Shown here in pieces: positions 32,689 to 39,999 of a stretch of 64,000 nt of DNA (the first letter of the stretch is position 1; the number at the start of each line of letters is the position of its first letter). The notes beneath the pieces were generated by a model. That model was not told the origin of the DNA. It worked only from the letters and a program-made list of their open reading frames with translations, and did not search any database. The position numbers and the translations under genes are program-made. Source of the stretch: Actinoplanes oblitus (GTDB lineage Bacteria; Actinomycetota; Actinomycetes; Mycobacteriales; Micromonosporaceae). The stretch is from NCBI RefSeq assembly GCF_030252345.1, contig NZ_CP126980.1:2619501-2683500 (forward strand), read 5' to 3'.

Positions 32689-32807
32689 GTTTCGGTGGTC
32701 ATAGCGGAGGGGAAACGCCCGGTTACATTCCGAACCCGGTAGCTAAGCCCTCCAGCGCCGATGGTACTGCACTCGGGAGGGTGTGGGAGAGTAGGACGCC
32801 GCCGGAC
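32689..32807 (+). rRNA. rrf: 5S ribosomal RNA
   Basis: About 119 nt, beginning GTTTCGGTGGTCATAGCGG. It contains CCCGGTTACATTCCGAACCC, the conserved loop B/helix III segment, and ends GGACGCCGCCGGAC. Size and ends fit actinobacterial 5S rRNA. Confidence 0.95.
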
Positions 32808-32817
32808 TCAACGTATG

Positions 32818-32853
32818 GAAACGCCCACCCTTCGGGGTGGGCGTTTCTTTTTT
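32818..32853 (+). terminator. Intrinsic terminator of the rRNA operon
   Basis: A 13-bp perfect stem, GAAACGCCCACCC with GGGTGGGCGTTTC, closed by a TTCG tetraloop and followed by a run of six T. It is the strongest canonical intrinsic terminator in the window, 10 bp after 5S. Confidence 0.93.
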
Positions 32854-32899
32854 GCTGCCCAAAAACAATTGCGGGCGAATGGGCTCGTGCCTACCCACC

Positions 32900-33095
32900 G
32901 CGACTGCCGCGTTCCCAGGGAGGGGTGCGGGTGGGCGTGGCGGCTGTGTCCGTGACTGCCGCGTTCCCAGGGTGGGCGTGGCGGCTGGGACCGTGGCTGC
33001 CGCCGCTTCCAGGGAGGGTGCGTGCGGGCTTGGCGGCTGCGACGCGACTGCCGCGCTCCCATGGAGAGGTGCAGGCGGCCTGGCGCCTGCGCGTG
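32900..33095. repeat. Degenerate tandem repeat, about 50 bp x 4
   Basis: Four successive, diverging copies of a unit starting GACTGCCGCGTTCCCAGGG (or GGCTGCCGCCGCTTCCAGGG, GACTGCCGCGCTCCCATGG), followed by a G-rich stretch and GGCGTGGCGGCTG or a variant. Copy 2 lacks a few bases of the G-rich stretch. The region between the rrn terminator and the convergent nucleotidyltransferase gene holds no convincing gene. Confidence 0.6.
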
Positions 33096-33123
33096 ATGCT
33101 CCAAGGCCTCGACGCGCTTTGAC

Positions 33124-33918
33124 TCACTGGGCTGGTGGTCGCAGGGCGAGAGCAGCCTTGAGGCGGATGATGTCGGCGGCATCCTTTGGGCGGCGCTTCA
33201 GGGATGGGTTCCAGATGGGGAGCATGCGCTTCAGTTCGATCTGGGATTCGGGACTGATGATGTGGCAGGTGATGCCGGCCAGGGTGGCGGTGGAACCGTT
33301 GAGCATCGTTGTGGGCCAGGGTGAGCCGGCGAACGGGCCGGCTGGGACCACCGGGTGACCGGCTTCGTCGCGGGCCAGCAGGGTGAGGCTCTGCTCGACG
33401 TTCTCCTTCACCAGATCTATCTGGCGGTCGTGGGGTGGTTCGGGGAGTGGCGTCCAGCCGCGGGCGGTCAGTGCGCTGGATAGCCGGCCGGCATCTTCCT
33501 GCCACACGAACCAGTCGACATCCACATGCGGGCGGGTCACCTCACCGAGGAAGAAGTCCATCGCCCATCCGCCGCGCAACCAGACCGGGATCCCAAGCTC
33601 TCGCGCAACCCTGGCGACCTCCTCGATCGCTGCCAGCTGCGCCCTAGCCAGCGACGACTGTGTCCCCGAAACGCGAAGCCCCTCGGAGGCCGGCGGTGTC
33701 TCGGCTACCGGTCGCGCCTCGGAGGCCGGCGGTGTCTTGGCCACCGGTCGCGCCTCGGAGGCCGGTGGTGTCTCGGCCGTCGGTCGTGCCTCGGAGGCCG
33801 GCTGAGGCTCAGATCCTCGCTGGGTCGCTGCGATCGGCTGCGGGCCCGGGGTGGGCCGTGCCGCTGGACTCGAGTGAGTCTTTGCCGTTGATCGCGACGC
33901 GGCGGGTTGATGGCTCAC
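33124..33918 (-). CDS. Aminoglycoside 2''-adenylyltransferase-like nucleotidyltransferase with repeat extension
   Basis: Seen: 264 residues from a GTG at 33918. TAGCGT (complement of 33925-33930) lies exactly 6 nt upstream, which supports this start and so the translation of the N-terminal extension. Residues about 37-85 are 12-residue repeats (PPASEARPVAET type) and are probably disordered. The enzyme domain (about 90-264) has LRGGWAMDFFLG (116-125) and RPHVDVDWFV with Asp133 and Asp135, the nucleotidyltransferase GGW/DxD site of the ANT(2'')/lincosamide transferase group. True drug resistance is not shown; many such proteins are uncharacterised. Confidence 0.82.
   Translation of the reverse strand: MSHQPAASRSTAKTHSSPAARPTPGPQPIAATQRGSEPQPASEARPTAETPPASEARPVAKTPPASEARPVAETPPASEGLRVSGTQSSLARAQLAAIEEVARVARELGIPVWLRGGWAMDFFLGEVTRPHVDVDWFVWQEDAGRLSSALTARGWTPLPEPPHDRQIDLVKENVEQSLTLLARDEAGHPVVPAGPFAGSPWPTTMLNGSTATLAGITCHIISPESQIELKRMLPIWNPSLKRRPKDAADIIRLKAALALRPPAQ
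33681..33806 (-). repeat. 36-bp in-frame tandem repeat, about 3.5 copies
   Basis: Units begin at 33681, 33717, 33753 and 33789 (partial), each with CCTCGGAGGCCGGCGGTGTC or a near copy. They encode the TPPASEARPVAE-type repeats of the nucleotidyltransferase extension. Copies differ at a few bases, mostly preserving the amino acids. Confidence 0.85.
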
Positions 33919-34227
33919 GGACGGACGCTAGCGCGGCGGGGCTGGCGCGCCTACCGAATTCCGGTCGTCCCGCCGTATTCCAGGTTGTCCAGTCGGACTT
34001 GGGCTGGTCAGCGGGCCCGTGCTCGCTTGGCGGCCGGGTGTGTGCCTGGTCCTGGGGACGGGTTGCGGCCGGAGGTGGCGAGGAATGAGTGGGTTGTCTG
34101 TCGGGTCATGGACAACGCGAGGGTGACTCTCCGACTAACTTCAGTCACGGTGCGGGGTTGGAACGGCGGTGGCAAGGGGCATAAAGCACGGCATAGCACG
34201 CATCCCCCGTTGAGGAGAGGTTGAGCG
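33919..34227. other. Intergenic region without a recognisable gene
   Basis: 309 bp between divergent genes. It carries the TAGCGT -10-like element of the minus-strand nucleotidyltransferase (33925-33930) and the RBS GAGGAGAGG of the downstream small protein. I see no coding signal or strong hairpin in the remainder. Confidence 0.5.
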
Positions 34228-34479
34228 ATGACCACGAATGCACCGGAGCAGCTTCTTGGTACCAGCACTACGGCCGAGACTTCGCCGTCGCGGCTTCGTA
34301 AGGCGGTGACCACTGTTCGCGACTCTCGTCCCGCTCAGACGGTCGCCACTCACCGCAAACCCGTCGCCGCCGGCGTGATCGCGTTGGCCGGGGCAGTGAC
34401 TGCCGCGCTGCTTGCTCTCCGCAAACGTAGGGCCAAGCCCGCGCGCAGCGCCTGGCGCCCCACCCTCCGCCGCCACTGA
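34228..34479 (+). CDS. Small single-pass membrane protein
   Basis: Seen: 83 residues with a strong RBS (GAGGAGAGG, 6-8 nt upstream). A Ser/Thr-rich N-terminus is followed by one hydrophobic helix (about 46-64, PVAAGVIALAGAVTAALLAL) and a basic C-terminal tail (RKRRAKPARSAWRPTLRRH). By the positive-inside rule the tail should be cytoplasmic, with the N-terminus outside. Family and function are unknown. It is monocistronic, with a hairpin terminator 17 bp after the stop, which supports it as a real gene. Confidence 0.6.
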   Translation: MTTNAPEQLLGTSTTAETSPSRLRKAVTTVRDSRPAQTVATHRKPVAAGVIALAGAVTAALLALRKRRAKPARSAWRPTLRRH

Positions 34480-34495
34480 CCGTACGCCCCGCCCC

Positions 34496-34525
34496 GGCAC
34501 CGCCGCCCATCCGAGCGGCGGTGCC
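34496..34525 (+). terminator. Hairpin terminator
   Basis: An 11-bp perfect stem, GGCACCGCCGC with GCGGCGGTGCC, with an 8-nt loop, 17 bp after the small membrane protein gene. Confidence 0.7.
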
Positions 34526-34869
34526 GTCATTGCGCCTGTGGTGGCGCTGCTCCCCGGTGGACGATGGTTGCCGGCGGGCGGTGCCTCGCGCGAATGGCTG
34601 TGCGCTGGTTCACCTGGTCGGGAATACACCGCGGCGGGCATACCCACGAGCGTGTGGCCGCGGGTCAAGCGCTGTGTCGGCCCTGCGATCCGCCGTCCTG
34701 GGTACTCCCTGACGCGAGGGCGGCAGAGTGACCGGAAGCGGCGGATCGCAGGGCAACGGGGTAGCGGTCTTGCTGGCACCTCGCGCGACGGGGCATCACC
34801 CCGGGCGGGGAGGCTGACGTCTGGGCCGGGTGCGGGGTGGCGCCATGTGGCCTGGCCGGGGGCGGGGGA
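34526..34869. other. Intergenic region with a long inverted repeat
   Basis: About 340 bp with no convincing gene. Its main feature is a 16-bp perfect inverted repeat: GCCCTGCGATCCGCCG at 34680-34695 and CGGCGGATCGCAGGGC at 34739-34754, separated by 43 nt. Transcribed from either strand it would form a 75-nt hairpin. It lies downstream of both flanking genes (34228 plus strand, 34870 minus strand). Confidence 0.6.
34680..34754. repeat. 16-bp perfect inverted repeat, 43-nt loop
   Basis: Arms 34680-34695 and 34739-34754 are exact reverse complements. The loop is too long for a standard terminator. It could be a transcript-end structure, a protein-binding palindrome pair or a mobile-element remnant. 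Confidence 0.65.
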
Positions 34870-35307
34870 TCAGGTGCGGTCGCCGGTGATGTAGTCGGCC
34901 AGGGTGGAGCGTTCGGTTTCGAGCTCGTCGATGCGGTTCTTGACCACGTCGCCGATGCTGACGACGCCGGCCAGGTGGCCGTTGACGACCACCGGGACGT
35001 GGCGGAAGCGATGCTCGGTCATTAGTCGCTCCACGTCTTCCAGGAGGGCGTCCGGGGAGACGGTCCGGACCTGGGTGGTCTGGATGGTGCTCACCGGTTC
35101 CCTCAGCAGTGCCGAACCCCGCGTGGCCAGAGCTCGCACCACGTCTCGCTCACTGACGATGCCCTCGACTGTCGTGCCGTCCCGAGACACCACCGCGGCA
35201 CCGATGCGGTGCTGGGCCAAGGCGTTGACCAGGCCCTCCACTGACATGTCCGGTGCCACGGTCACCACTTCGTTGCCTTTGACGCGAAGGATGTCGCTGA
35301 TCCGCAT
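34870..35307 (-). CDS. Two-CBS-domain protein
   Basis: Seen: 145 residues from the ATG at 35307 with RBS AGGAGGATC. Two CBS motifs in tandem: ISDILRVKGNEVVTVAPD...VEGIVSERDVVRALA and VSTIQTTQVRTVSPD...LAGVVSIGDVVKNRIDELE. CBS pairs bind adenine nucleotides and serve as energy sensors; stand-alone proteins of this length are common in actinobacteria. It is close to the E. coli-style 'YbaV/HrpA'-like small CBS class only in length. No partner gene is adjacent, so the regulated target is unknown. Confidence 0.85.
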   Translation of the reverse strand: MRISDILRVKGNEVVTVAPDMSVEGLVNALAQHRIGAAVVSRDGTTVEGIVSERDVVRALATRGSALLREPVSTIQTTQVRTVSPDALLEDVERLMTEHRFRHVPVVVNGHLAGVVSIGDVVKNRIDELETERSTLADYITGDRT

Positions 35308-35415
35308 TGATCCTCCTGTACCGGTCGGCCCCCGTGCCCCTTGCGATCCCTTCCTGCCTTCATGCCGAAAAGCAACCGGCAAGTCAAGAGCCTTCGGGAT
35401 ACGTCGAACCATCTC

Positions 35416-35537
35416 GCCGGGGAATGACCCCCGGAGCGGGCGGTCGCGGACGTGCTGCGCGCACCGCGGAGTGTCGGCCGGGGAATGACCCCCGGAGCGG
35501 GTGGTCGCGGACGTGCTGCGTGCACCGCGGAGTGTCG
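35416..35537. repeat. 61-bp tandem duplication
   Basis: Two near-identical copies, 35416-35476 and 35477-35537, differing at about two bases. Each starts with GCCGGGGAATGACCCCCGG, which can form a small hairpin. The copies lie in the promoter-side region of the CBS gene, with no gene of their own. Confidence 0.85.
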
Positions 35538-35642
35538 GCCGGCGGTTGATCAGGCCGCTGCCGGGCGGCTATCGGTGCGTTACCGGGAGCAGGTGCGGCA
35601 GGAGCCGGGGCGGCGGCGGGCGGAGAGGGCAGCTGGGGGCGG

Positions 35643-36221
35643 TCAGCGGACGACGGTGAGGTGCCCGCCGCCGCGGGAGCCGGGAGTGCGAGGCGACGCC
35701 GGCCTGCCGGGAGAGGCGGGGGAGCGGCGCATCGTTCGGGCGGCGAGGGTGAGCAGGAGGATGGCGGCGGCGTCGCGGAAGGTGGTGAGGAGGGTGGCGT
35801 ACCGGAAAGTGTCCTGAATCAGCACCGCCTGCAACAGCCCTGAGGTGGCGGCGGTCAGTGCCGCCGCGGCGGCGAGCCGGGACAGGCGGTTGTGCAGTGA
35901 ACGGAATCGGTTGCCGTGGCCCTGCCACCAACCGGGCGCCCAGCGCTCGGTCAGCACCGCGAAGAGGAGCGCCGGCAGCGTGCCGGTGGCGGCCAGGACG
36001 AGCGAGAGGAGCGGGCCGGCGCCGTTCAGGGTGGCGGCGACCGCTGCCGTCGTGGCGAGCGCGATGACGTCGAAGCGGCGGCGGCCGGACGGGGTCTGTG
36101 CCAGGAGCCAGAGGGCGGCGACCGGCAGGGCGGAGAGGAAGAGGAATCCGCCGGCCCAGAAGGTGAGCAGGTAGGCGGCCGCGAACGCGGCGGTCCGGGT
36201 GGCGTGGCGGGCGACCGTCAT
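35643..36221 (-). CDS. Hypothetical multi-pass membrane protein
   Basis: Seen: 192 residues from the ATG at 36221 (a longer in-frame start at 36284 is possible). Four to five hydrophobic stretches: AAFAAAYLLTFWAGGFLFL, a second at LPVAALWLLA, then VIALATTAAVAATL, LLSLVLAATGTLPALLFAVL and, after a charged segment FRSLHNRLSRL, further helices to TLAAR. The tail is Pro/Arg/Gly-rich. I do not recognise the family. Copy 3 of the GCGTACCGGAAA element lies inside its coding sequence. Confidence 0.6.
   Translation of the reverse strand: MTVARHATRTAAFAAAYLLTFWAGGFLFLSALPVAALWLLAQTPSGRRRFDVIALATTAAVAATLNGAGPLLSLVLAATGTLPALLFAVLTERWAPGWWQGHGNRFRSLHNRLSRLAAAAALTAATSGLLQAVLIQDTFRYATLLTTFRDAAAILLLTLAARTMRRSPASPGRPASPRTPGSRGGGHLTVVR
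35797..35808 (+). repeat. GCGTACCGGAAA element, copy 3
   Basis: Exact 12-mer within the coding sequence of the minus-strand membrane protein; it may be a chance coding match. Confidence 0.4.
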
Positions 36222-36300
36222 GAGCCGACCATCGGCGGCCGCCGACCGCGGTTGACAGTTCCGGCCGGCTGTCGTGCGACGCATCCTGGCGGGAGGCCGG

Positions 36301-37329
36301 TCAGGCGACGCCTACCTCGCGGAAGGCGGCGCGGATGGTTTGCGGGGCGTTGCGGCTCACCTTGCCGTCGCGGGCCAGGAGGCGGGCCTGTTCGGCGCAG
36401 AGGTAGGCGCAGTCGGTGAACAACGCGTGCGGCCAGAGGCTCTGCAGCGCGGCGTAGAAGATCTTGGCGGCCGGGTATGAACCGAGATCGATCGCGGACA
36501 GATAGAAGGCGCGGTTGATGATGCCGCTGTTGATGTGCGGGTCGCCGTCCGGTACGTACTGCGACATGTGCCCGGCCTGGGGGTCCTTGCCGAGCACCGG
36601 GTTGTCGTAGGCCGTCCCGGGGTGGGCCATCGAGCGGATCGCCTCGCCGTACATCGGCGCCGCCATCACCTCCTCGCCGATCAGCCAGTTGTGCTCGCCG
36701 GCGTCCACCTTCTGCACGAACTGGTCGACGCACGCCGCGAAGATGTCGGAGAAGGCCTCGTTCATCGCGCCGGGCTGGTCCGTGTAGATCAAACCGGCGG
36801 TGTGCTGGGTGATGCCGTGGGTGAGCTCGTGCGCGCAGACGTCGACGTCCCGGGTGAAATCCTGGAAGATCTGTTCGTCGCCGTTCCCGAAGACCATCCG
36901 GGTGCCGTCCCAGAAAGCGTTGTCGTACTTGTCGCCGTAGTTGACGTCGCCCAGCAGCGTCATCCCGGCATTGTCGATCGAGTCCCGCCCGAGTACCTCG
37001 CGAAAGAATTCCCGGGTGGCGCCCAGGCTGTCGTATGCCGCGTTCACGTTCGCCGGGGCCGCCGGGCCGTCGTCCTCGCCGCGGACCAGTTTGCCGCCGG
37101 TCTCGAATCGCTGCTGATCGTCGAAGATCTGCCTGTCGCCCTGGCCGGGCCGCGGTGTCGTCAGGGCGTCCATACTGGTCGTGGCCAGGGTCTGACGCTG
37201 TTGCCGGATGGCCGCCGAGGCCACCGCGGTGCGCTGGGCGGCGTCCGCGTCCAGTCCCGCCCGGCGGGCATTCCGTGCGATGTGATCGATGATGTGCGAC
37301 GGCACGTAGAAGCAGATCGGCCCGGCCAT
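36301..37329 (-). CDS. Protealysin-like M4 metalloprotease
   Basis: Seen: 342 residues. Zinc site: His167-Glu168-x-x-His171 in CAHELTHGITQH and Glu191 in GAMNEAFSD; the catalytic His265 lies in GDPHINSG. This is the thermolysin (M4) arrangement. There is no signal peptide. Instead, the N-terminus CFYVPSHIIDHIARN matches the short propeptide of the protealysin subgroup, which lacks the long thermolysin prepropeptide. Such enzymes may stay in the cytoplasm or leave by a non-classical route. Length fits protealysin homologues (about 340). No inhibitor (emfourin-like) gene is seen next to it. Confidence 0.9.
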   Translation of the reverse strand: MAGPICFYVPSHIIDHIARNARRAGLDADAAQRTAVASAAIRQQRQTLATTSMDALTTPRPGQGDRQIFDDQQRFETGGKLVRGEDDGPAAPANVNAAYDSLGATREFFREVLGRDSIDNAGMTLLGDVNYGDKYDNAFWDGTRMVFGNGDEQIFQDFTRDVDVCAHELTHGITQHTAGLIYTDQPGAMNEAFSDIFAACVDQFVQKVDAGEHNWLIGEEVMAAPMYGEAIRSMAHPGTAYDNPVLGKDPQAGHMSQYVPDGDPHINSGIINRAFYLSAIDLGSYPAAKIFYAALQSLWPHALFTDCAYLCAEQARLLARDGKVSRNAPQTIRAAFREVGVA

Positions 37330-37626
37330 GATGTCCCCCTCATCGTGGGCCGGCTGACGCGGCCCCGCGCCGACATTGGCACCGTCCCGACATGGTCTCT
37401 GTCGGCTCCCGAGCAGAGCGGCGTCAGTTCTTGAGCAGAGGTTACTGCCGGCCCCGAGCCGCGGGAATCACACGATCGCGGCAACGCGTCCCGGTCGGCA
37501 GCACTGTCGGAAATGGTGACCGGCGGTGCCACGCCGGGCAGGGGCGCGGATCGGGTCGTCGACGTAAGGGGCGGTGAGGGGAAGGGGCGAAGCGTGGTCG
37601 CGAGGCGTGCCGGCGGCTGCCGGGTG

Positions 37627-38547
37627 TCAGCACTCCGCCTTGCCGAGGCGCCAGTAACCCATGAACGCGACAGCGCGGCGGTCGACCCCGCAAGTGCCGA
37701 CCAGGTGGCGGCGCAGGGTCTTGATGACCGCGGCCTCGCCGGCCAGCCAGGCGTAGAAGCCGTCGGTGGCGGCGGTGCCGTCCGGGACCTCCCAGAGCAG
37801 GCCCTCGTCGACATCCACGTCCTCGAGGTTGGCGCGGGTGGCGCCGGTGGCGTCGCCGAGCAGGTGGGCGGCGGCGGTCTGGACGGCCGGGACCAGCTTG
37901 GCACCGTGCGGGACGCCGTCGCGGGGGAGCCAGGTGACCCGGACGCCGGAGGGGGCGTCGACCAGCAGCTGGTCGCCGGACTCGGGGACCTCGAGCAGGA
38001 CCTCGCCGCGCATGTCGGCGGGCAGGCCGGCGAGGATCGAGGCGATCGCCGGGACCGCTGTCTCGTCGCCGACGAGCAGGAGACGGTTGGTGCCGGCCGG
38101 CGGGTGGAAGTCGATGCCGCCGTGCGCGCCGGAGAAGTCCGCGTTGGGGCCGAGCAGGCAGGCGATCGAGCCGGGGCCGGCCGAGACCGCCCATCGGGAC
38201 GCCGGACCACTGACGCCGTGCAGGACCATGTCGACGTCCACCTCGCGCAGATGCGGGCGGACCGCGCGGACCGTGTAGGTGCGGATCGGGTTCTGCCGGT
38301 CGGCGGGCAGGACGCGCCAGCGGGAGAACCAGTCGTCGCCCATCGGCAGGTGGTCGATGCCGCTGCCGGCCAGCGGCGGGATCAGCTTGCAGCGCTGGTC
38401 GAAGCCGTTGGCGGCGAACCGGTCCAGGTCGTCGCCGGTGAACGTGACGCGCAGGAAGCTCGGGCTCAGCCGGGTGACCCGGACCACCTCCACCGGGAAG
38501 AACCGGAACGGGACCGCCTCGGTCGACGGCACAACGGTCTGGGTCAC
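37627..38547 (-). CDS. Siderophore-interacting protein (FAD ferric-siderophore reductase)
   Basis: Seen: 306 residues. An N-terminal FAD-binding ferredoxin-reductase-type domain with RTYTVRAV (FAD site) precedes a SIP domain with LLLVGDETAVPAIASIL and VPDGTAATDGFYAWLAGEAAVIKTLRRHL read in parts; the C-terminal MGYWRLGKAEC is typical of the ViuB/YqjH-like family. It reduces ferric siderophores in the cytoplasm with NADPH. A 16-of-19 iron box at 38568-38586 covers the promoter, so it should be induced when iron is low. Confidence 0.93.
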   Translation of the reverse strand: MTQTVVPSTEAVPFRFFPVEVVRVTRLSPSFLRVTFTGDDLDRFAANGFDQRCKLIPPLAGSGIDHLPMGDDWFSRWRVLPADRQNPIRTYTVRAVRPHLREVDVDMVLHGVSGPASRWAVSAGPGSIACLLGPNADFSGAHGGIDFHPPAGTNRLLLVGDETAVPAIASILAGLPADMRGEVLLEVPESGDQLLVDAPSGVRVTWLPRDGVPHGAKLVPAVQTAAAHLLGDATGATRANLEDVDVDEGLLWEVPDGTAATDGFYAWLAGEAAVIKTLRRHLVGTCGVDRRAVAFMGYWRLGKAEC

Positions 38548-38567
38548 GGAATCCTCCCCGCATTGGT

Positions 38568-38586
38568 TTAGGTAACCCTAACCTAA
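38568..38586. promoter_or_regulatory. Iron box (DtxR/IdeR/DmdR operator)
   Basis: TTAGGTAACCCTAACCTAA matches the 19-bp consensus at 16 of 19 positions, about 20 bp upstream of the siderophore-interacting protein start. Confidence 0.85.
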
Positions 38587-38684
38587 GCTACCGGGGGCGC
38601 CGCAACCCGACCGCAACGGCGGAATGTCTGGGAAGGGCCGGGCGCCGGACGATCTCAGGGGTCCCAACGCAGAAGGAGCCGGAG

Positions 38685-39125
38685 ATGCCGCAAACCTCGA
38701 CCACGTCCTTGACGTTCAGTGACGCCGGGGCGCTGGACGACTGGGCGGCCGCGCTGGAGCCGCCGACCGTGCTGATCGCCGACGACGACGAAGACGTGCG
38801 TGACCTGGTCGGCACGAAGTTGCGGGCGGCCGGGTACCGGACCCTGATGGCCGCGGACGGGCGGACCGCGATGGCGCTCGCCGTGGGGGAGCGGCCGCAG
38901 CTGGTGCTGCTCGACATGCGGATGCCCGGACTGGACGGGCTGGGTTTCTGCTACGAGCTGCACTCGTCGCCGCAGACCGCGGACATCCCGGTGATCTTCA
39001 TCAGCGGGCGGGCCGAGCCGGCCGACATGGACCTCGGGCGGATGGTCGGCGCCGAGGACTACCTGGCCAAGCCGATCGACCCGGCGGAGCTGCTGCGCCG
39101 GGTCGAGCGCCTGCTGGGGCACTGA
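38685..39125 (+). CDS. Stand-alone response regulator receiver
   Basis: Seen: 146 residues. The receiver domain (about 27-143) has acidic pocket IADDDEDV, phospho-acceptor Asp in LVLLDMRMPG, Ser in IFISGRAE and Lys in DYLAKPID. There is no output domain, so it is a CheY-like phosphorelay carrier. The N-terminal 25 residues are a short extension. RBS AAGGAG lies about 9 nt before the ATG. No kinase is adjacent; the hybrid kinase at 15562 is distant. Confidence 0.9.
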   Translation: MPQTSTTSLTFSDAGALDDWAAALEPPTVLIADDDEDVRDLVGTKLRAAGYRTLMAADGRTAMALAVGERPQLVLLDMRMPGLDGLGFCYELHSSPQTADIPVIFISGRAEPADMDLGRMVGAEDYLAKPIDPAELLRRVERLLGH

Positions 39126-39198
39126 CCCGCCGGGGCCGTCCCCGGCAGCGTTCCCGGTGCCGGCCCGGATCGCCCGCACCGGCCGGCCGGTCGTCTCC

Positions 39199-39834
39199 TC
39201 AGCGGTATTGCCCGAGACGTCCGGCGAGGGCCCGCCGACTGCGCCAGGCGGGCCGGACCACCCGGTAGGCCAGGACGCCGCCGACGCTCAGGAGGTAGAG
39301 ACCCCACCAGTACGCGTGAGCCACCGCCGGCCCCAGATCGCTCCCGGCCCAGAGCTGGTGTGGCAGGGCCAGCGTGACGCCGAAACACGCGTACAGGTCA
39401 AGGGCGTGCCGGCGGACCGTGCGCAGGGCGGTCACCGAGACGGCGGCCAGCACCCCGGCGCCGCCCAGCGCGAAGAGCATCTCCGGACCGGCCGGCCAGC
39501 CGCGCTCGGCCAGCGCGAGGGCCACGTGCGCGGCGAGCAGCCCGAGCGACCGGGTCGCCGCCCAGCGCCGCCAGACCGGCACCTGGCCGGCGCCGAACGC
39601 CCGGACCACCACCGGGATCCGGGCCAGCAGCAGCGTCTGCACCAGCAGCAGGTCGGCCGACCAGAGACCGGCGAGCCGGCCGGCCGCGTGCACGGCGGTC
39701 CAGCCGCCCGCGGCGCTGTGGTGCACGCCGCCGTCGTGCACCCAGAACGCCGTCACCACCAGCAGGCTCAGCCCGACCAGGAAGCCACCGGCCTCGGTGA
39801 ACCGGCGCGGCACCGGGGCGCGGGGGGACGTCAT
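39199..39834 (-). CDS. Ferric-reductase-like transmembrane domain protein, lacking reductase half
   Basis: Seen: 211 residues, about six hydrophobic helices. HAAGRLAGLWSADLLLVQTLLLARIP and the AFGAGQVPVWRRWAATRSLGLLAAHVALALAE region match the heme-binding ferric reductase domain (PF01794) of actinobacterial ferredoxin-reductase-family proteins; candidate heme ligands are His49 and His100. Odd: it ends directly after the membrane domain, with no FAD/NAD(P)H domains, and the next gene upstream is unrelated. It may work with a separate reductase or be a stable truncated form (YedZ-like). Confidence 0.72.
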   Translation of the reverse strand: MTSPRAPVPRRFTEAGGFLVGLSLLVVTAFWVHDGGVHHSAAGGWTAVHAAGRLAGLWSADLLLVQTLLLARIPVVVRAFGAGQVPVWRRWAATRSLGLLAAHVALALAERGWPAGPEMLFALGGAGVLAAVSVTALRTVRRHALDLYACFGVTLALPHQLWAGSDLGPAVAHAYWWGLYLLSVGGVLAYRVVRPAWRSRRALAGRLGQYR

Positions 39835-39919
39835 GGGCCGGATGATGGCCGATCGGGTTGAGTTCGCGGTTAGTCCCGGCTGTGAGTTGGCTGAGGCCGT
39901 GGCCGGGAGTGCTCATCGC

Positions 39920-39931
39920 GTACCGGAAAGC
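39920..39931 (+). repeat. GCGTACCGGAAA element, copy 4
   Basis: Exact 12-mer in the intergenic region about 70 bp before the RsbU-like gene, preceded by GTGCTCATC. Confidence 0.5.
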
Positions 39932-39999
39932 GGTGGTGGCGGCCGGAACCCGCGGCGGCGGTGACGTGCGGGCGGACCGCTCGCCGGTAGGCTGCGAAG

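Noticed and set aside
33681..33806. CRISPR-like array
   Set aside because: The 36-bp units are directly adjacent without spacers and are translated in frame; no cas genes in the window.
35416..35537. CRISPR or attachment-site pair
   Set aside because: Units are contiguous (61-bp period) with no spacer and no integrase gene nearby.
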